Shown here: positions 5,510-8,254 of the stretch, piece by piece
Layout: each line of letters opens with the position of its first letter
Position numbering within the stretch: position 1 is the stretch's first letter
Source of the DNA: Chitinophagales bacterium
GTDB taxonomy: Bacteria; Bacteroidota; Bacteroidia; Chitinophagales; UBA2359
DNA: 8,254 nt
Direction: 5' to 3'
Assembly (NCBI GenBank): GCA_020629595.1
Contig: JAHDDA010000110.1
Location: 1-8,254, forward strand
The notes under the pieces: model-generated
The model's input: the letters and a program-made list of their open reading frames with translations, nothing else
Told to the model about the DNA's origin: nothing
Database searches by the model: none
Position numbers and translations under genes: made by a program

Positions 5510-6841
5510 TTACACTTTTTCTCCTTCTTTTTGTGTAATAATACCTCTACCAATACTTTCGTAATAAAAGCCTTGTTCTTTCATATTTTTCAAATCATAC
5601 AAATTACGACCATCAAAAATTACAGGTTCTTTCATTAACTTTTTCATCTTACCAAAGTCTGGTGTGCGGAAAATATGCCATTCGGTAACAATTAATAAAG
5701 CATCCGCATTTGGTAAAGTATCATAACCAGCCTCAACAAAGGTAATTTCATCACCAAAAATACCTTTTACGTTTTCCATTGCCTCGGGGTCGTAAGCCGA
5801 AACGCTTGCACCTGCATCTAACAAAGCACGAATAATATCTACAGCTGGTGCTTCTCTAATATCATCGGTATTTGGTTTAAAAGCCAAGCCCCAAATAGCA
5901 AATTTTTTACCTGCTAAATCACCATTAAAGTAATTTTTTACTTTGTCAATAAAAAGCAAACGTTGGTTGGCATTTACATTTATTACCGAATCTAATATAT
6001 TAAATTCGTAACCATATTGACGAGAAGTACGGTGCAATGCCGTTACATCTTTTGGAAAACAGCTTCCGCCATAACCTACTCCAGCGTATAAAAATTGCTT
6101 TCCAATACGTGAATCGCTACCCATTCCTGTACGAACATTATTTACATCTGCTCCTACTTTTTCGCAAATATTTGCAATTTCATTCATAAAAGAAATACGA
6201 GCAGCAAGGTAAGAATTTGCGGCATATTTTGTTAACTCAGCCGAACGAACATCCATTACATAAATGGGGTTGCCTTGGCGTACAAAAGGCGCATATAAAC
6301 GTTCCATTTGTTCGCCTGCTTTTTCAGAATCAACACCAACAACTACTCTATCTGGTTTTAGGAAATCGCCAATGGCTTGTCCTTCACGCAAAAACTCTGG
6401 GTTAGAAACTACATCAAACTCAACATCGGTATTTGCCTTTATTACATTGGCTACTTTTTCAGCAGTTCCAACAGGTACGGTGCTTTTATTTACAATTATC
6501 TTATAATCGGAAATAATGTGGCTTATATCTTCAGCAACTTTTAAAACGTATTTTAAATCTGCCGAACCATCTTCGCCAGGAGGAGTTGGTAAAGCTAAAA
6601 ATATAATTTCAGCGTGGTCAACGGCTTTTTTTAAGTTAGTTGTAAAACTTAATCTTCCAGCATCTAAATTTCTTCTTAATACATCTTCTAAACCTGGTTC
6701 GTAAATTGGCGGAATACCTTGATTTAGCATATCAACTTTTCGTTGATCAATATCTACACAAATAACTTCGTTTCCTGTTTCGGCAAAGCAAGCTCCCGAT
6801 ACTGAGCCAACATAGCCTGTTCCAACTACTGCAATATTCAT
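5510..6841 (-). CDS. ugd: UDP-glucose 6-dehydrogenase (UDP-sugar dehydrogenase)
   Basis: A 443-residue cytosolic enzyme of normal family length that oxidises UDP-glucose to UDP-glucuronate with two NAD+, supplying uronic acid for surface polysaccharides. The N-terminal Rossmann domain has GTGYVG (7-12) and the NAD-binding D30. Catalytic features are visible: T121 in NKSTVPVGT, NPEFLREG (147-154) with E149 and E153, K205 and N209 in LTKYAANS, and the thiohemiacetal-forming C261 in GYGGSCFPKD, with D265. The C-terminal UDP-binding domain begins near 312 (KFAIWGLAFKPNTDDIREAP) and ends with VIFDGRN (407-413). The sequence fits the UDP-glucose branch best, though related UDP-hexose dehydrogenases cannot be ruled out. 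It follows a flippase gene on the same strand after a 130-nt gap holding a long inverted repeat, and ends at a strong terminator. Confidence 0.93.
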   Translation of the reverse strand: MNIAVVGTGYVGSVSGACFAETGNEVICVDIDQRKVDMLNQGIPPIYEPGLEDVLRRNLDAGRLSFTTNLKKAVDHAEIIFLALPTPPGEDGSADLKYVLKVAEDISHIISDYKIIVNKSTVPVGTAEKVANVIKANTDVEFDVVSNPEFLREGQAIGDFLKPDRVVVGVDSEKAGEQMERLYAPFVRQGNPIYVMDVRSAELTKYAANSYLAARISFMNEIANICEKVGADVNNVRTGMGSDSRIGKQFLYAGVGYGGSCFPKDVTALHRTSRQYGYEFNILDSVINVNANQRLLFIDKVKNYFNGDLAGKKFAIWGLAFKPNTDDIREAPAVDIIRALLDAGASVSAYDPEAMENVKGIFGDEITFVEAGYDTLPNADALLIVTEWHIFRTPDFGKMKKLMKEPVIFDGRNLYDLKNMKEQGFYYESIGRGIITQKEGEKV

Positions 6842-6893
6842 TTATTATTTTTTAGTGATAAATTTTAGTTTTTAGTAATTCTTATTTTTTGAC

Positions 6894-6944
6894 TAGGAAA
6901 AAGGGAAAAGTAACAAGGTAAAATTTATCAAAGGCTTTTTCCTA
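6894..6944. repeat. 10-bp perfect inverted repeat upstream of ugd
   Basis: TAGGAAAAAG (6894-6903) and CTTTTTCCTA (6935-6944) are exact reverse complements with 31 nt between them. It lies in the flippase-ugd gap, 53 nt before the ugd ATG and 28 nt after the flippase stop. There is no T-run directly after the distal arm, so it is not a standard terminator. It could be an operator dyad, an mRNA stem protecting the flippase 3' end, or a leader structure of ugd. Confidence 0.4.
6905..6932 (-). promoter_or_regulatory. Weak candidate promoter for ugd inside the inverted repeat
   Basis: On the minus strand TTTG (6932-6929) is followed after 16 nt by TACTTTTC (6912-6905), seven of eight positions of TAnnTTTG. 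Spacer and last base are both off consensus. If real, it would be bracketed by the inverted-repeat arms and ugd could be expressed apart from the flippase; otherwise the two genes are co-transcribed. Confidence 0.2.
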
Positions 6945-6971
6945 AATGCTGAATAAGTTATAAATTCCGTT

Positions 6972-8254
6972 TTATTGACGGTACAGTATTTTATTAGTTT
7001 CTATAATATTTAAAATTAAATAAGGAATGTAGGCTATTGCTGTTGAAAAAGCAGCACCTACTGCTCCATATTTAGGAATTAAAAGGTAGTTTAAAACTAT
7101 GTTTAGTAATAAAGAAAATACCAAATGCGTTGCCCTTTTCTTTGCTTTTCCCTGAAAATCTAAAAAGCGATTGAAAAATACCGAAAAGGTAAAAACAATA
7201 ACATAAACGCTTAAAATCATTAGTGGATAAACTGCACCTGTATATTCTTCACCATAAATAAGTGGAATAAAAAACCACGAAAGTGATATCATTCCTAAAC
7301 AAATTGGTGCAAAAATAAGCCCATTGGTTTTAAGTAGCTTTTTAAACAGCTTTTGAAGCTCTAATTTGTTTTCGATATTTAACTTAGCAAATACTGGCAT
7401 ACTGCCCATTGCTAAGGCATAAGTTATATGTGGTAATTTTGTAACTAACTGTTTTGCAATAGCATAATAGCCTGTTTCGGCTTTAGTATTTAGCCAACCC
7501 AACATAATGGTATCAACTTCGGTGGCAACCATAAAACCTATGCTTATAAAAAATAAGGGTAAGCTGTAAGTAAATATTTGTTGTAGCCAATTGCCTAAAT
7601 TATTTATTTGAACATCAGATTTAGTTAGGTTATTTGAATTTTTATTTTTTCTAATTAATGGATAATAAAATTTCCAAAACATAAAATGTCCACCTGCTAA
7701 AACAGCTACCAACAAAGCAATAAAGTAAGCAATTAAAATACTTGAAAGATCGAAATTATAATTTAACAATACAATTACTAAAGTTAGTTTTAAACTAAAT
7801 TCTGTTACCGAAACTAAAAAATTATACTTCACTTGGTGCAAACCTGTAAACATTTCTTTAAGCCATTCGGCAATACCACCAATTAAAATTACGCCTCCAC
7901 CTAAAATAAAAAGCCGTTCAAAAAGCGTATTGGGCGAAAGGTAAAAGCCACCAACAACAGTAAGCATAGCAAAAAAGAGTACACTAATTATTCTTATAAT
8001 AAACGAAGCAGTAATTATTGTTTTTAACTGGTGTGTGCCATTAAATTCGGCAACATACTTTTGCGAAGCTCTGTTGCCAAATTGAGCCATTAAATACAAA
8101 ATTGTAAAATAGGAAAAAAAATACGACCATTCGCCCCACATTTCTGTTCCTAATTTGCGGGCTAAAACTATGTTTATTAAAAAGAATAACGGAAAGGTAA
8201 CTGCCTTAGTAGCAATTCCCCATAAGGTTTCGGTTTTTACTTTTTTGTTTAGTT
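6972..8254 (-). CDS. Polysaccharide flippase (Wzx/MATE-like), 5' end beyond the window
   Basis: At least 426 residues of a multi-pass inner-membrane protein that likely flips lipid-linked sugar repeat units across the membrane. The first in-frame ATG is at 8141 (MWGEWSYFF), but the frame stays open for 37 more codons to the right edge and encodes a convincing first membrane helix (AVTFPLFFLINIVLA, then RKLGTEMWGEW), typical of the family N-terminus; the true start is therefore at or past the edge. About 12 hydrophobic segments follow, separated by basic loops. The C-terminal part, with LNIVLNYLLIPKYGAVGAAF, resembles the Polysacc_synt_C pattern of this superfamily, and the frame ends in LYRQ. 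Next to ugd it suggests a capsule, exopolysaccharide or O-antigen locus extending right. The transported glycan cannot be told from sequence. Confidence 0.88.
   Translation of the reverse strand, partial: LNKKVKTETLWGIATKAVTFPLFFLINIVLARKLGTEMWGEWSYFFSYFTILYLMAQFGNRASQKYVAEFNGTHQLKTIITASFIIRIISVLFFAMLTVVGGFYLSPNTLFERLFILGGGVILIGGIAEWLKEMFTGLHQVKYNFLVSVTEFSLKLTLVIVLLNYNFDLSSILIAYFIALLVAVLAGGHFMFWKFYYPLIRKNKNSNNLTKSDVQINNLGNWLQQIFTYSLPLFFISIGFMVATEVDTIMLGWLNTKAETGYYAIAKQLVTKLPHITYALAMGSMPVFAKLNIENKLELQKLFKKLLKTNGLIFAPICLGMISLSWFFIPLIYGEEYTGAVYPLMILSVYVIVFTFSVFFNRFLDFQGKAKKRATHLVFSLLLNIVLNYLLIPKYGAVGAAFSTAIAYIPYLILNIIETNKILYRQ

Noticed and set aside
6217..6704. Plus-strand open frames opposite ugd
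   Set aside because: Antisense shadows of a well-conserved enzyme, with no start context or known domain.

Overview
This AT-rich window looks like chromosome from a member of the Bacteroidota, most likely a flavobacterium-like lineage. The reasons are: near-consensus Bacteroidota promoter elements (TTTG, then TAnnTTTG); A-rich rather than Shine-Dalgarno-like gene starts; a lipoprotein whose residues after the lipidated cysteine (CGKDDD) resemble the Bacteroidota surface-export signal; and a LytTR regulator paired with a 7TM histidine kinase. I cannot name the genus from the sequence alone. Nearly every gene is on the minus strand.

Left part (1-2337): a gene runs off the left edge (minus strand, only the first 23 codons visible), with its start codon inside a near-perfect hairpin. 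A 42-nt tract of degenerate 7-nt repeats follows and touches the stop codon of recJ, the 5'-3' single-strand DNA exonuclease. recJ is divergent from a small plus-strand gene for a single-PKD-domain lipoprotein, and both have recognisable -7 elements in the 108-nt gap.

Middle (2388-4675): a two-gene minus-strand operon encodes a LytTR-family response regulator followed, 2 nt after its stop, by a 7TM/coiled-coil sensor kinase of the LytS/YehU type that starts with GTG. The regulator has a leader of about 100 nt with a possible hairpin, and 11-bp copies of AAGTGCCAACA flank the operon.

Right part (4881-8254): a small YcxB-like two-TM membrane protein is followed, towards higher coordinates, by a very clear hairpin terminator that closes the upstream sugar-nucleotide gene. 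That gene is ugd (UDP-glucose-type 6-dehydrogenase). Upstream of it is a Wzx/MATE-like polysaccharide flippase whose reading frame stays open to the right edge, so it is 5'-incomplete here. ugd plus a flippase suggests one end of a surface polysaccharide (capsule, exopolysaccharide or O-antigen) locus that continues to the right.

I see no rRNA, tRNA, CRISPR array, transposase or phage gene. The core genes are ordinary housekeeping and envelope functions. The less ordinary signals are the start-codon hairpin, the heptamer tract, the flanking repeats and leader hairpin of the two-component operon, and the inverted repeat upstream of ugd.
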